Origin: SZUA-100 sp965248135
GTDB taxonomy: Bacteria; Pseudomonadota; Alphaproteobacteria; Rhizobiales; Rhizobiaceae
Assembly: GCA_965248135.1 (NCBI GenBank)
Contig: CBDFIN010000012.1
Location: forward strand, 62,001 to 126,000
Direction: 5' to 3'
Length of the DNA: 64,000 nt
Shown here: positions 42,389 to 51,822 of the stretch, piece after piece
Numbering within the stretch: the stretch's first letter is position 1
Layout of the letters: each line of letters begins with the position of its first letter
Made by a program: the position numbers and the translations under genes
The notes under the pieces: model-generated
Told to the model about the DNA's origin: nothing
The model's database searches: none
Seen by the model: only the letters and a program-made list of their open reading frames with translations

Positions 42389-42859
42389 GTGAACCTATTG
42401 AATAGAACTGCCGCTATTGCCACCGCGCTGTTGATTTTTTCGACAGCAGCTATTGCCGATGGCCAATTGGACGGTGCTGTTAAGGCCAGAAAGTCACTGA
42501 TGCGGCTTTATGCCTTCAATATCGGTCAACTGGTCGCCATGGCCAAAGGTGAAGCTGACTATGACGCCAAAGTGGCAGCTTCAGCCGCCGGCAATTTGAA
42601 CGCCATTGCCCACCTCGATCAATCCGCCATGTGGCCACAGGGTAGCGACAATGCCGCCATGGGCGATAAAACCAGGGCGCTGCCGGAACTCTGGTCGACA
42701 TTTCCAAAGGTACTTGAAGCCCAAAAAGCACTCAACGGTGCGACTGGTGCCATGGCTGAGGCGGCCGGTAAGGACCTTGCTTCTCTTCAGGGCGCGCTGG
42801 GCGCGGTCGGCAAGTCATGCGGCGGCTGTCACAAACCGTTCAGAGCCGAAAAGAAATAA
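42389..42859 (+). CDS. Cytochrome c' / c-556 family protein
   Basis: A 156-residue exported haem protein. From the GTG at 42389 the N-terminus is a signal peptide (about 1-23, ending AAIA). The mature part is a four-helix bundle type with the haem motif CGGCH near the C-terminus (SCGGCHKPFR), as in cytochromes c'. These bind NO or take part in redox reactions in the periplasm. A longer frame from 42317 would remove the signal peptide from the N-terminus, so the GTG is preferred. Confidence 0.88.
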   Translation: MNLLNRTAAIATALLIFSTAAIADGQLDGAVKARKSLMRLYAFNIGQLVAMAKGEADYDAKVAASAAGNLNAIAHLDQSAMWPQGSDNAAMGDKTRALPELWSTFPKVLEAQKALNGATGAMAEAAGKDLASLQGALGAVGKSCGGCHKPFRAEKK

Positions 42860-42918
42860 CCGCAATTGGCTTCAAGCGCCGATTGCCAGGTTCAGCCCGG
42901 CAATCGGTGTTGATGGCA

Positions 42919-43542
42919 CTATACAGCCGGTATCATTCGCCGTTCGCGCATCGCCAGGGCAACTATTTGCCACGCAGACCAGGTAAACAGCGTTGCCATT
43001 ATGCCGGCGACAATAAGGTCAGGCCAGCCGGTGGCGGTTCCCCATACGCCAAGTGCTGCAAACATCACCGCCACATTGCCGATCGCGTCATTGCGTGAAC
43101 AAAGCCACACGGAGCGCACATTAGCATCACCATCCTTGTAGCGCACTAAAATCAAAACACTTGCCAGATTGGTCAGCAGCGCCAGAAAACCGACAATTCC
43201 CATGATCTCTGCTTGCGGCGTGCCAATGTAAATAACGTGCCAGACGGTCGAGGCAAAAACCCAAATTCCCATCAGGAACAGGCTGGTGCCCTTAAACAGC
43301 GCTGCATTCGAGCGAACATTGATTGGCGTGCCTATTACGGCCAGCGATATGCCGTAGGTGAGCGCATCGCCAAAAAAATCCAGTGCGTCCGCCTGTAGTG
43401 CCTGCGAACCTGCAAGCCGACCGGAGACCATCTCGACCACAAACATGCCGGCATTCAGCCCGATAACCAGCCACAGCCGCCGCTTGTAGGTGCTTGATAG
43501 TCCACTGAATGTGGCCGAGTGACCGCCGCACGAAGCGCCCAT
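42919..43542 (-). CDS. Cation-efflux (CDF)-like membrane protein
   Basis: A 207-residue protein with five to six membrane helices. It resembles the membrane half of cation diffusion facilitators: GRLAGSQALQADALDFFGDA places Asp residues in helix 2 and SRNDAIGNVAVMFAALGVW repeats the pattern in helix 5. The C-terminal cytoplasmic domain of full-size CDF proteins is absent. ATG 43542 has a GGAAGG site at the right distance. Zn or similar divalent export is the likely role. Confidence 0.8.
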   Translation of the reverse strand: MGASCGGHSATFSGLSSTYKRRLWLVIGLNAGMFVVEMVSGRLAGSQALQADALDFFGDALTYGISLAVIGTPINVRSNAALFKGTSLFLMGIWVFASTVWHVIYIGTPQAEIMGIVGFLALLTNLASVLILVRYKDGDANVRSVWLCSRNDAIGNVAVMFAALGVWGTATGWPDLIVAGIMATLFTWSAWQIVALAMRERRMIPAV

Positions 43543-43680
43543 ATTGTTTCCTTCCATTTTACTGGAAAAAACAACATAGGCCCTCAAGCTGCTAGAGGTT
43601 CAAGAGAGAAATTTACCTCTTTTTGCGGTGCCCCAATATTTCAATAGATCGGGCTGATCAGTGTGAATGGTGGCTAAAAC

Positions 43681-43995
43681 TCACATCGCCATAGCTTCGC
43701 ATACTTCAACGCTGCCACCGCCATCAATAATCGGGCAGGTTTTGGCATGGGCCAGAGCCTCGTCTATACTCGCTGCTTCAACAAGCGAATAGCCGGAAGC
43801 CGGATTTGTGCCGCCGCCATCGGCAACCGAGCCGCCATTGCTGACAGTTTTCGACGGGCCAAATGGATTGCCACCATCGATAAGTGATGCACCGATACCT
43901 TCCATCCAGGCACCCCAAGCAGCCATGACCCGCTTGCCTTCCTCTTCGCTCTCCGGCATCGACCCGCCATGATAGATGAACGCATATTTTGTCAT
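43681..43995 (-). CDS. YCII-related (DGPF-domain) protein
   Basis: A 104-residue protein of the YCII fold (FIYHGGSMPESEEEGKRVM, then GASLIDGGNPFGPSKTV and SLVEAASIDEALAHAKTCP). Relatives are small dimeric ferredoxin-like proteins, sometimes next to sigma-factor genes; function is unknown. It is alone here. Confidence 0.85.
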   Translation of the reverse strand: MTKYAFIYHGGSMPESEEEGKRVMAAWGAWMEGIGASLIDGGNPFGPSKTVSNGGSVADGGGTNPASGYSLVEAASIDEALAHAKTCPIIDGGGSVEVCEAMAM

Positions 43996-44124
43996 GATAT
44001 TTTTTCTCTTTAAGTTCGCTGTAATTTAACTTGTGCGTTAAATAAAGGAATTGTCAACCACATTTGCCTTAAATTGGGTGTGCGCCGGGCAAAATATAGC
44101 ACAACCCCGTTGTCGTCAGAGCAT

Positions 44125-45480
44125 TTAGAGCCCGGTTTTGGCGTCAGAAATTTCCAGCATCCGGTCAATAATGTCAATGGCGATGTCAATTTCCTCGTTT
44201 GAGATGATCAACGGCGGTGTCAGCCGAATGACGTTGGAAAAAAAGGCCAGGTACAGACCCTCATTCATCGCAAAGTTCATCATCTCCTGCATCGGCGCAG
44301 CATCGCTCCCGCCAGCTGCAAAGGGCACCAGCGGCTCACGGGTTTCACGGTTCTTGACCAGTTCTGTTCCGATGAAAAGGCCCTTGCCACGAACCTCGCC
44401 AATGGAAGGATGTTTTGATTCAAGACCGGTCAGTTTTTGCCGCAAATAGGCACCTTTATCTGCGGCATTTTCAACTATGGCATCTTCCTGAAATACTTCA
44501 AGCGAGGCGATAGCGGCGGCACAGGCGAGTGGATGGCCTGCATAGGTCAGTCCACCTGGGAACTGATGCTGTTTTAACCAACCGGCTATCGGTTTGCGCA
44601 CAGTCATCGCACCCAGCGGCACGTAGCCGGAATTTAGCCCTTTCGCTGTTACCAGAATATCCGGCACCACGTTCCAGTGATCGACCGCAAACCATTTTCC
44701 GGTGCGGCCAAACCCTGCCATCACCTCGTCAGCAATCAACAAAATACCATGCCGGTCACAGGTTTCACGGATTGATTGCAGATAGCCGTCCGGCGGCACA
44801 ATCAACCCATTGGTGCCGACAACCGGTTCAAGAATAACCGCAGCAACGGTTTTGGGGTCTTCATACATCAGAATTTCTTCAAGATGCGGTCCACCCGAAC
44901 ATACCGGACAGGGGTCCGGGTGACCCGCCGGGCAGCGATAGGTATAGGGATCAAGCATCCGCACCACATTGGGGTCGCCAGCGCCGTTGAGATGGTGGCG
45001 CGGGTCGCCGGTCAGCGACAACGCGCCAGCGGTTGCCCCGTGGTAAGAACGGTATCGGGCGATAATCTTGGGTCGTCCGGTATAATGCCGCGCCAGCCGG
45101 ATGGCATTTTCGTTGGCCATCGCACCCCCGGTCGTGAAAAAAGTGGAACACAGATCACCCGGCGTCACTGCCGCCATCATTGCCGCCAGTTGTGAGCGCG
45201 CATCATTACCCATTGACGGGCCGATATAGCAAAGCTTGTCGGCTTGTGCTTTAATCGCGGCGACAATTTTCGGGTGTTGATGACCAAGATTGTTGTTGAC
45301 CAGTTGCGACTGAAAATCGAGATAGCGCTTGCCATCGGCATCCCAGAACCAGCAACCCTCAGCACCGGTGATTACCGGCGGACGTTTGCCTTGCACCGAC
45401 CAGCTCTGGATATAATGGTCGACATGCACATCCTGTATCCAGGATGGATCGTTCAAAAGCTTGGGGTCGGCAGTCAGCAT
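44125..45480 (-). CDS. Class III PLP aminotransferase
   Basis: A 451-residue enzyme of the omega-aminotransferase class (fold I, subgroup II). Landmarks are FWDADGKRYLDFQSQLVNNN, TGGAMANENAIRLARHYTGR for phosphate binding, ILIADEVMAGFGRTGKW with the PLP Asp, and the Schiff-base Lys in ILVTAKGLNSGYVPLGAM. Relatives use beta-alanine, taurine, GABA or diamines with pyruvate. It is intact, while the genes upstream on the same strand (45499-47129) are decayed, so its original pathway may be lost. Confidence 0.88.
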   Translation of the reverse strand: MLTADPKLLNDPSWIQDVHVDHYIQSWSVQGKRPPVITGAEGCWFWDADGKRYLDFQSQLVNNNLGHQHPKIVAAIKAQADKLCYIGPSMGNDARSQLAAMMAAVTPGDLCSTFFTTGGAMANENAIRLARHYTGRPKIIARYRSYHGATAGALSLTGDPRHHLNGAGDPNVVRMLDPYTYRCPAGHPDPCPVCSGGPHLEEILMYEDPKTVAAVILEPVVGTNGLIVPPDGYLQSIRETCDRHGILLIADEVMAGFGRTGKWFAVDHWNVVPDILVTAKGLNSGYVPLGAMTVRKPIAGWLKQHQFPGGLTYAGHPLACAAAIASLEVFQEDAIVENAADKGAYLRQKLTGLESKHPSIGEVRGKGLFIGTELVKNRETREPLVPFAAGGSDAAPMQEMMNFAMNEGLYLAFFSNVIRLTPPLIISNEEIDIAIDIIDRMLEISDAKTGL

Positions 45481-45498
45481 GGGTTTTCCTTAGATATT

Positions 45499-46048
45499 TC
45501 AGCTGTTTGAGGCTTGATAAATGGCTGCGATATCCGCCAATGCGGTGCTACCAACATCTTCAATATGCATCTTCCATCCGACCGAAACTGAAAAATCACG
45601 CACCTGGCGACATTTTGTCAGGCCACCAAGCCGGTTTGGTTTGATTTTCAGCCGTGCACAGGCGCTGCCCTTCCAGGCATGCAGGTGATCAGCGAAGGTG
45701 TGAAGACACTCGTCCAGGAGCACCGGCTGGCGCACCCGGTTTGCCACATAGCCGCATTGTTCGAGCGTCTCGCAGGGCTGTTCAACCCAGCTGGTGGTGG
45801 AAACGGCGTTAAGAACCTGCAGCGCAACTCCCGGCGTCCAGGCACGATTGACGTCACAGGTAACAAATTCTCCAGGGCCAATGATCGCACTAATGGCCTC
45901 AATGCGGGCGATATCAACCACCGGGTCCGTGCCACCGATTTTGGCCGAATGGAACCGCCACCGGCCAGTTCTCGTGCCAGACCAGTTTGTCAAGGCCACC
46001 ATGGCCCGTCAGTACCATCGCTTTCATGGTATTTGGTAAATCGGCCAT
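45499..46048 (-). pseudogene. Chimeric remnant: alcohol-dehydrogenase start joined to enolase-superfamily fragment
   Basis: From the ATG at 46048 the frame reads KAMVLTGHGGLDKLVWHEN, the start of a zinc-type alcohol dehydrogenase/quinone reductase, for about 30 codons, then goes out of frame. From about 45945 another frame reads VVDIARIEAISAIIGPGEFV, then CDVNRAWTPG and LLDECLHTF, KIKPNRLGGLTK, the metal-binding barrel of mandelate-racemase/muconate-cycloisomerase proteins. The enolase N-terminal domain and most of the dehydrogenase are missing. A deletion has joined two neighbouring genes. Its start overlaps the stop of the upstream oxidoreductase remnant (TGATG). Confidence 0.75.
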
Positions 46049-47129
46049 CAGCACTCCATTCGTGGCAAGCTATTTTCCGGATCATATGTTGGTGCGCCCA
46101 AAACCGTTGCCGCACGTGGGTTGCCGGCGATGACGACCTTAAGCATGGTGCCCGCTGCCGCTGCTTCGGGTTTGACATAGGCGAAGGTCAAAATCTTGCC
46201 AACCGCATGACCATAGGCCATCGATGCGGTGGTGCCAACCACGGTCTCGTTATGCAGCACCGCCTCGCCGCCATGACCATCAAACGCACGGTCCTCGCTG
46301 ATTTCCAGATAGGCGCTGACCCAGGGCAGGCGATTGCTTTTAGCGCTTTTGCGCGTCGCTTCCACCCCGAGATATTGCTTGTCGAGCCTGACAAAACGCA
46401 TCACATCGGCCTCCGGTAACGTTACTTCGTTGGTCAGTTCGCCGGCACCTTTAAATGCCTTTTCCAGGCGCATCGAGTTCATCGCAAACGAACCATAATC
46501 AACCAGACCAAGCGGTTCGCCGGCCTGCCAGATGGCATCATAAGCGGGTTTGACAGCTTCCCTTGGCCCGTGAAGCTCCCAGCCGAGCTCTCCCGCATAG
46601 GACATAGGTGCCGCCGGCATCGACCACATGCTCACAGCAAACCTGCCCGCGCTCGGTTTCCACTTGCCATTCAGCGGAAGGCATTTGCGTTATGTCGGTG
46701 GCGCGGCACTGGCGGATAATTTTCACCCCCAATTGCCGGGCCCCAGCGGCAAGCGCCTGGGTGACACCGGACGGGTGACATGGCCATCGTCGGGGGTAAG
46801 AAGCGAACCCAACACACCATCGAGATTATAGAACGGATGCAATTTAAAATCCGCTCCTTATCGATCAGTTCGATATTAAATCCAAGCGCCCGCCCGACCG
46901 ACAGGGTCTGGCCCAACCAGTCCATCTCATCGGTGCTATAGGCAAGCCGCAGGGAGCCACAGCCATGCCAGGTGGAGCCGCTGGTCAGCTCGGCTTTCTC
47001 CAAAAGGACAACATCCGACCATCCCTCATGGACCAGGTGATAGGCCAGACCACAGCCCATGATGCCACCACCGATGATAACGACCCTTGCATGGGAGGGC
47101 AGTTTAGCGTCGGACATGGTTTGATCCAT
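46048..47129 (-). pseudogene. FAD-dependent oxidoreductase with GcvT domain, internally deleted
   Basis: The N-terminus carries the FAD motif VVIIGGGIMGCGLAYHLVHE and ELTSGSTWHGCG, as in sarcosine/dimethylglycine dehydrogenases. Frames change near 46850 and 46740 (GVKIIRQCRATDITQMP), then the sequence jumps at about 46600 to the C-terminal GcvT domain (SYAGELGWELHGPREA, then GAGELTNEVTLPEADV). Around 400 residues of an 800-residue family are missing. It once oxidised an N-methylated amine with folate as acceptor. Confidence 0.8.
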
Positions 47130-47191
47130 TTTGTCACACGGCGATGTTTTCTGGTGGACAGGTTAATCAAACAATCTTGCCATCATCAACT

Positions 47192-48093
47192 ATGAATAAC
47201 AGAATTGTACCAAATTCCGCCCCAAGCGAAATTTTGAGCGATCTGGCTGAGACCCTGCATGAGCTCACGCCGGAAATTCGCAAGGCGGCCACCTAAGTGC
47301 TCGATAATCCCAACGAGGTCGGCATCAGTTCAATCCGCGAGGTCGCCGATGCGGCCAGGGTCAAGCCCAACACGCTGGTGCGTTTGGCCCGTTCGACTGG
47401 ATTTGATGATTATGATGATTTTCGCGCACCTTTTCGTGAGGAGATCCGCCAGGGAGGTGCTAGTTTTCCCGACCGGGCGCGCTGGCTGCAATCATTAAGC
47501 CATTCCGGCAAATTGGGTGGTCTTTATGCCGATATGGTCGATTCCACCCTGCGTAACATCGAGGAAACGTTTTCCGGCATTTCGCAAGCACAATTAAAGG
47601 CGGCTGCCGACACCATCTGGAATTGCCGGCAGGTATTTGTCTTGGGCGTCGGCGTCAACAGTTCCAACGTCCGCAACTTCACCTATCTGGCATCGACGGG
47701 CATGACCCAGTTTCACGCCATTCCGCGTGCCGGTTCGACCGCGGTGGACGATCTCGCCTGGGCCGACGGGCGTGATGTATTAGTCGCCATCACCTGCAAA
47801 CCCTATCGCCGCGAGGTGGTCGAGGCGGTCGAGATCGCCCGCGAACAGGGCATCAAGGTGATCGGTATCTCCGATAGCGCCGCCTCTCCGGTGATCATCG
47901 GTTGGCTCACGGCTTCGTCGTTGCTGCCGACACACCGCAGTTTTTCCCCTCGTCAGTCTCTACCATTACATTGCTGGAGATTCTGCTGTCGTTTGTTATC
48001 GCTTCGGCCAGTTCTAAAATTGTTGAACGGGTGGAAAAATTTCACCTGCGCCGCCATCAACTCGGTATCTATCTGGATCAGGAGAACTCGTGA
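47192..48093 (+). pseudogene. RpiR/MurR-family regulator with nonsense codon and frameshift
   Basis: From ATG 47192 the helix-turn-helix domain reads LTPEIRKAAT, a TAA at 47294, then VLDNPNEVGISSIREVADAA. The SIS domain follows (QVFVLGVGVNSSNVRNFTYL, then DVLVAITCKPYRREVVE). Near 47905 a one-base shift moves the rest (AHGFVVAADTPQFFPSSVS) to another frame, ending at 48093. Translation could restart at GTG 47297 but the second lesion still truncates it. It probably regulated the decayed catabolic genes on either side. Confidence 0.82.
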
Positions 48094-48560
48094 TGAATGT
48101 AGAAAATAACATCGAGCCTATTCGCACGTTTGCGGCACATTACTACACCGATGCGGCAATTTTTGCGCGGGAACTGAATGGCCTGCTTTCACGCACCTGG
48201 CAGTTTGCCGGACACCTCTCGCAGGTTTCCAACAATGGCAACTATTTTTGCTTCGAGATCGCCGCCGCCGATGATTTTACCATGCCCTTTCAAAAGGCAA
48301 TGACGGCGTGGTGTTGGGGCTTTGGCTGGGGTGATGAGGCCATTGACGCAAAGACCCGCTCGATGATCAATCTGGCGATGATCGGCGCCTTGGGTAAGAT
48401 GAAAGAATGGGAAATCCATTGCCGTGGCGCTCTTAATAATGGCGTCAGCAAGGAAGAAATTAGAGCGATTATCCACATTGTCGGCATCTATTGCGGCGTG
48501 CCGCAGGCGCTCGAATGTTTCAGATCGGCAAAAAAGGTTCTCGAAGAGCAAGAGGCGTGA
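48093..48560 (+). CDS. Chimera: Rieske oxygenase N-terminus fused to carboxymuconolactone-decarboxylase-like domain
   Basis: An uninterrupted 155-residue frame. Residues 1-60 (AAHYYTDAAIFARELNGLLS, then RTWQFAGHLSQVSNNGNYF) are the opening of a Rieske ring-hydroxylating oxygenase alpha subunit, just before its CxH...CxxH cluster motif, which is absent. Residues 62-155 (MTAWCWGFGWGDEAIDAKTR, then HCRGALNNGVSKEEIRAIIH) are a carboxymuconolactone-decarboxylase/AhpD-type domain. The join is in frame. Its ATG overlaps the regulator stop (TGATG). It most likely arose by deletion between two genes; whether the product works is unknown. Confidence 0.7.
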   Translation: MNVENNIEPIRTFAAHYYTDAAIFARELNGLLSRTWQFAGHLSQVSNNGNYFCFEIAAADDFTMPFQKAMTAWCWGFGWGDEAIDAKTRSMINLAMIGALGKMKEWEIHCRGALNNGVSKEEIRAIIHIVGIYCGVPQALECFRSAKKVLEEQEA

Positions 48561-48606
48561 CGTCTTGAGATGAATTCGGTTCTGACTGCGATAGTGTGGG
48601 ACCCAA

Positions 48607-48750
48607 CCTCCCCTTGTGGGGAGGTCGAACGTTGCGCAAGCAAGGTTCGGGTGGGAGTGGTTTTGTGCAAACAACCAATTTATATGATATTTGAAAGACT
48701 TACCCCCACCCGAAGCCGTTAAAACTCCTTCGACCTCGCCACAAGGGGAG
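48607..48750. repeat. Intergenic palindromic element
   Basis: The left arm CTCCCCTTGTGGGGAGGTCG (from 48609) is matched on the opposite strand by CTCCCCTTGTGGCGAGGTCG (ending 48750), and the inner part TTCGGGTGGGAG is matched by TTCGGGTGGGGG. It is a roughly 145-bp imperfect palindrome able to form a long hairpin in DNA or RNA. Similar elements are scattered between genes in many Hyphomicrobiales, as I recall. Confidence 0.7.
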
Positions 48751-48797
48751 ATGGAAAAATGCCAGATTTGCAATCCTGTTGAAGCCCGCCAGGCAAA

Positions 48798-49616
48798 TCA
48801 AAGCCCCGGCGGCACCATCACAGTCGGTCGTTTCGGCAGGTCGAATAATGACAAAACGATACTGTGGGAATCTAGATATTGGTGGTCGAAACCATCGCCC
48901 AGCATGGCGATAAAATCTGCCGATGTTGCCCATCCGCGCGCATGCATTGGCAATATCACGCTTGAGCGCAGCCGTTTGACAATTGTCGCCATGCTGCCGA
49001 GATTAAGCGTCATCGCCCCGTCGATAGGCACCATCACCACATCGAGCCGGCCAATTTTAGCGTAATGCTCGTCGCTCAATTCGTGATGAAGATGGCCAAG
49101 GTGACCGATGCACAAGCCCGCCACCTCGAAAATGAAAATGGAGTTTTCATCCAGCTCCCGCACGTTGCCGGTGATAATGTCGGTTGTGACATTGCGGATA
49201 AGCACATCATCGACGTTGAGATAGTGGCTGATGGCGCCGCCCTCGGGGTTCCAACCGCGAAGCACATGCTCGATCTCTTCTTCTGGATAGTCGGTGTAGT
49301 GGGTGTCGTGGGCGTGATTCATCGTCACCACCCTGGGTATCGCTCTACCGATAAAGCCTGAATAGTCGGTGGCGATGGTAACACCTGCCGATGATCTAAT
49401 CAGATAGGTGGAATGGCCCTCATAGGTGATCTGCACCTGATGATTTTCCAGCGCAACAGGCGTAAAAGAGGCATATTGGGCAACCGGAATTGCCCGGGCA
49501 ATTGCAGCGCAAGTTGATGGTCTTGTCTGGGCGCTAGCGTTGCCCGCAACGCCAAATGTAATCACCATTAATGCGATCAGCAAAAACCGCAGGCAATTTT
49601 TGTAATTGGTAAACAC
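48798..49616 (-). CDS. Exported MBL-fold metal-dependent hydrolase (UlaG-like)
   Basis: A 272-residue protein with an N-terminal signal peptide (about 1-29, ending NASAQ). The fold is the UlaG/RNase-Z-like branch: ITYEGHSTYLIRSSAGVTIA, TMNHAHDTHYTDYP with metal ligands, GLCIGHLGHLHHELSD, and MVPIDGAMTLNLG. Most relatives are cytoplasmic, so the periplasmic address is unusual but seen. Substrate unknown. Confidence 0.82.
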   Translation of the reverse strand: MFTNYKNCLRFLLIALMVITFGVAGNASAQTRPSTCAAIARAIPVAQYASFTPVALENHQVQITYEGHSTYLIRSSAGVTIATDYSGFIGRAIPRVVTMNHAHDTHYTDYPEEEIEHVLRGWNPEGGAISHYLNVDDVLIRNVTTDIITGNVRELDENSIFIFEVAGLCIGHLGHLHHELSDEHYAKIGRLDVVMVPIDGAMTLNLGSMATIVKRLRSSVILPMHARGWATSADFIAMLGDGFDHQYLDSHSIVLSLFDLPKRPTVMVPPGL

Positions 49617-50606
49617 CGCTACCTCCCACCCTCATCCTACGAAATATTGGCGATTTTGGCCAGTTTCATATGGATACCGGAAATTACCTCGTTCCCCGGT
49701 TCAACTCCGAAACGCAACATTTGTTTGCTGATGGAATATGATTTTTGTTTGCGGATTTGGTGGGCGGGGTCAAGGGCATTGTCGCGTAGCGATGCGCAGC
49801 ACCCTTGAGGCCGACCGGAAAATCCGCAAAACTCGTCAAACCATTCCATTATGCCTTTGATTATTTAGCCAGATGGCTGCAATCCTTGTATGGGACACCA
49901 CATCTCACGGAGGATATTATGCCCAAAGGACATCACCATCTGGCCTATGATCAAAGATGCCAGATTTACACACTTTTGCAAACCGGTCTCTGCCGCGCCC
50001 AAATTGCCCGCCAGATTGGCGTTGAGCGTTCGACTATCACCCGAGAGTTGCAGCGCAACAAGGGCAAATGTGGTTATCGCTTTAAACAAGCGCATGACAA
50101 GGCGTGTGAGCGGCGCAAAAAGGCCTCTTGTGTGCCGCGTAAAATGACCGTTGAGCGCGTCGAACTCATTGAAAGCCTGCTGACGAAATGGCAGTGGAGC
50201 CCCGATCAGATCAGCGGCTGGCTGGCTCGAAACGAGCTTTTCGTCTCACACGAGTGGATTTACCGCCACATCTGGGCGGACAAAAAAAAGGGTGGCAAAT
50301 TATGGACTTGCCTGCGCCATCGCGGCAAAAAATACAATCGACGCGGCACGAAAACAGCCGGTCGCGGCCTCATTCCAGGGCGGGTTGACATTGAGGAACG
50401 TCCCGAAATCGTCGAAACCAAAAGCCGTGTTGGCGACTGGGAGGGCGATACTATCATCGGCAAAAACCACAAGGGTGCCATTCTTTCTCATGTCGATCGA
50501 AAATCAAAATACACCAAGCTGGTTCTGTTGCGCGACAAATCAAAGGACAGCGTGCAAAAGGCCTGCGGCAAGACGCTTTCAAAGCTCAAAGCGTTCATCA
50601 AAACCA

Positions 50607-51822
50607 CCCCGGTTCAACTCCGAAACGCAACATTTGTTTGCTGATGGAATATGATTTTTGTTTGCGGATTTGGTGGGCGGGGTCAAGGGCATTGTCGCGT
50701 AGCGATGCGCAGCACCCTTGAGGCCGACCGGAAAATCCGCAAAACTCGTCAAACCATTCCATTATGCCTTTGATTATTTAGCCAGATGGCTGCAATCCTC
50801 GTATGGGACACCACATCTCACGGAGGATATTATGCCCAAAGGACATCACCATCTGGCCTATGATCAAAGATGCCAGATTTACACACTTTTGCAAACCGGT
50901 CTCTGCCGCGCCCAAATTGCCCGCCAGATTGGCGTTGAGCGTTCGACTATCACCCGAGAGTTGCAGCGCAACAAGGGCAAATGTGGTTATCGCTTTAAAC
51001 AAGCGCATGACAAGGCGTGTGAGCGGCGCAAAAAGGCCTCTTGTGTGCCGCGTAAAATGACCGTTGAGCGCGTCGAACTCATTGAAAGCCTGCTGACGAA
51101 ATGGCAGTGGAGCCCCGATCAGATCAGCGGCTGGCTGGCTCGAAACGGGCTCTTCGTCTCACACGAGTGGATTTACCGCCACATCTGGGCGGACAAAAAA
51201 AAGGGTGGCAAATTATGGACTTGCCTGCGCCATCGCGGCAAAAAATACAATCGACGCGGCACGAAAACAGCCGGTCGCGGCCTCATTCCAGGGCGGGTTG
51301 ACATTGAGGAACGTCCCGAAATCGTCGAAACCAAAAGCCGTGTTGGCGACTGGGAGGGCGATACTATCATCGGCAAAAACCACAAGGGTGCCATTCTTTC
51401 TCATGTCGATCGAAAATCAAAATACACCAAGCTGGTTCTGTTGCGCGACAAATCAAAGGACAGCGTGCAAAAGGCCTGCGGCAAGACGCTTTCAAAGCTC
51501 AAAGCGTTCATCAAAACCATCACGTATGACAATGGCAAAGAATTCGCCGGGCACAAAAAGATCGCCAAAATATTGCAATGCGACATCTATTTCGCCAAGC
51601 CCTATCACTCATGGCAGCGCGGCCTCAACGAACATACCAACGGTCTTGTTCGCCAATACTTCCCAAAGGGTACCGATTTCACTAAGCTGACAAAAGCCGA
51701 AGTTCAGATCGTCGAAGACAAGCTGAACCAACGTCCAAGAAAATGTCTCGAATACAAAACCCCATATGAGGCCTTTTCAAAGGAATGTGAGCAAAATGTT
51801 GCATTTCAATGTTGAAGGGGCG
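50607..51822 (+). mobile_element. Inner IS30-family element, intact
   Basis: A 1216-bp element with the same ends as the outer copy. It is flanked by CCA (50604-50606 and 51823-51825), a 3-bp target duplication as IS30 relatives make. It differs from the outer copy at only a few positions that I can see, such as cttgta/ctcgta near the left end and gagcttttc/gggctcttc in the transposase. Confidence 0.93.
50832..51815 (+). CDS. IS30-family transposase
   Basis: A 327-residue intact transposase with a GGAGG site before the ATG. Domains are an N-terminal helix-turn-helix 1 (YDQRCQIYTLLQTGLCRAQI), a linker with the SHEWIYRHIWADKKKGGKLW motif, then the DDE core: Asp in GDWEGDTIIG, Asp in ITYDNGKEFAGH and Glu in LNEHTNGLVRQYFPKGTDF. 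All three catalytic residues are in place. Confidence 0.93.
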   Translation: MPKGHHHLAYDQRCQIYTLLQTGLCRAQIARQIGVERSTITRELQRNKGKCGYRFKQAHDKACERRKKASCVPRKMTVERVELIESLLTKWQWSPDQISGWLARNGLFVSHEWIYRHIWADKKKGGKLWTCLRHRGKKYNRRGTKTAGRGLIPGRVDIEERPEIVETKSRVGDWEGDTIIGKNHKGAILSHVDRKSKYTKLVLLRDKSKDSVQKACGKTLSKLKAFIKTITYDNGKEFAGHKKIAKILQCDIYFAKPYHSWQRGLNEHTNGLVRQYFPKGTDFTKLTKAEVQIVEDKLNQRPRKCLEYKTPYEAFSKECEQNVAFQC

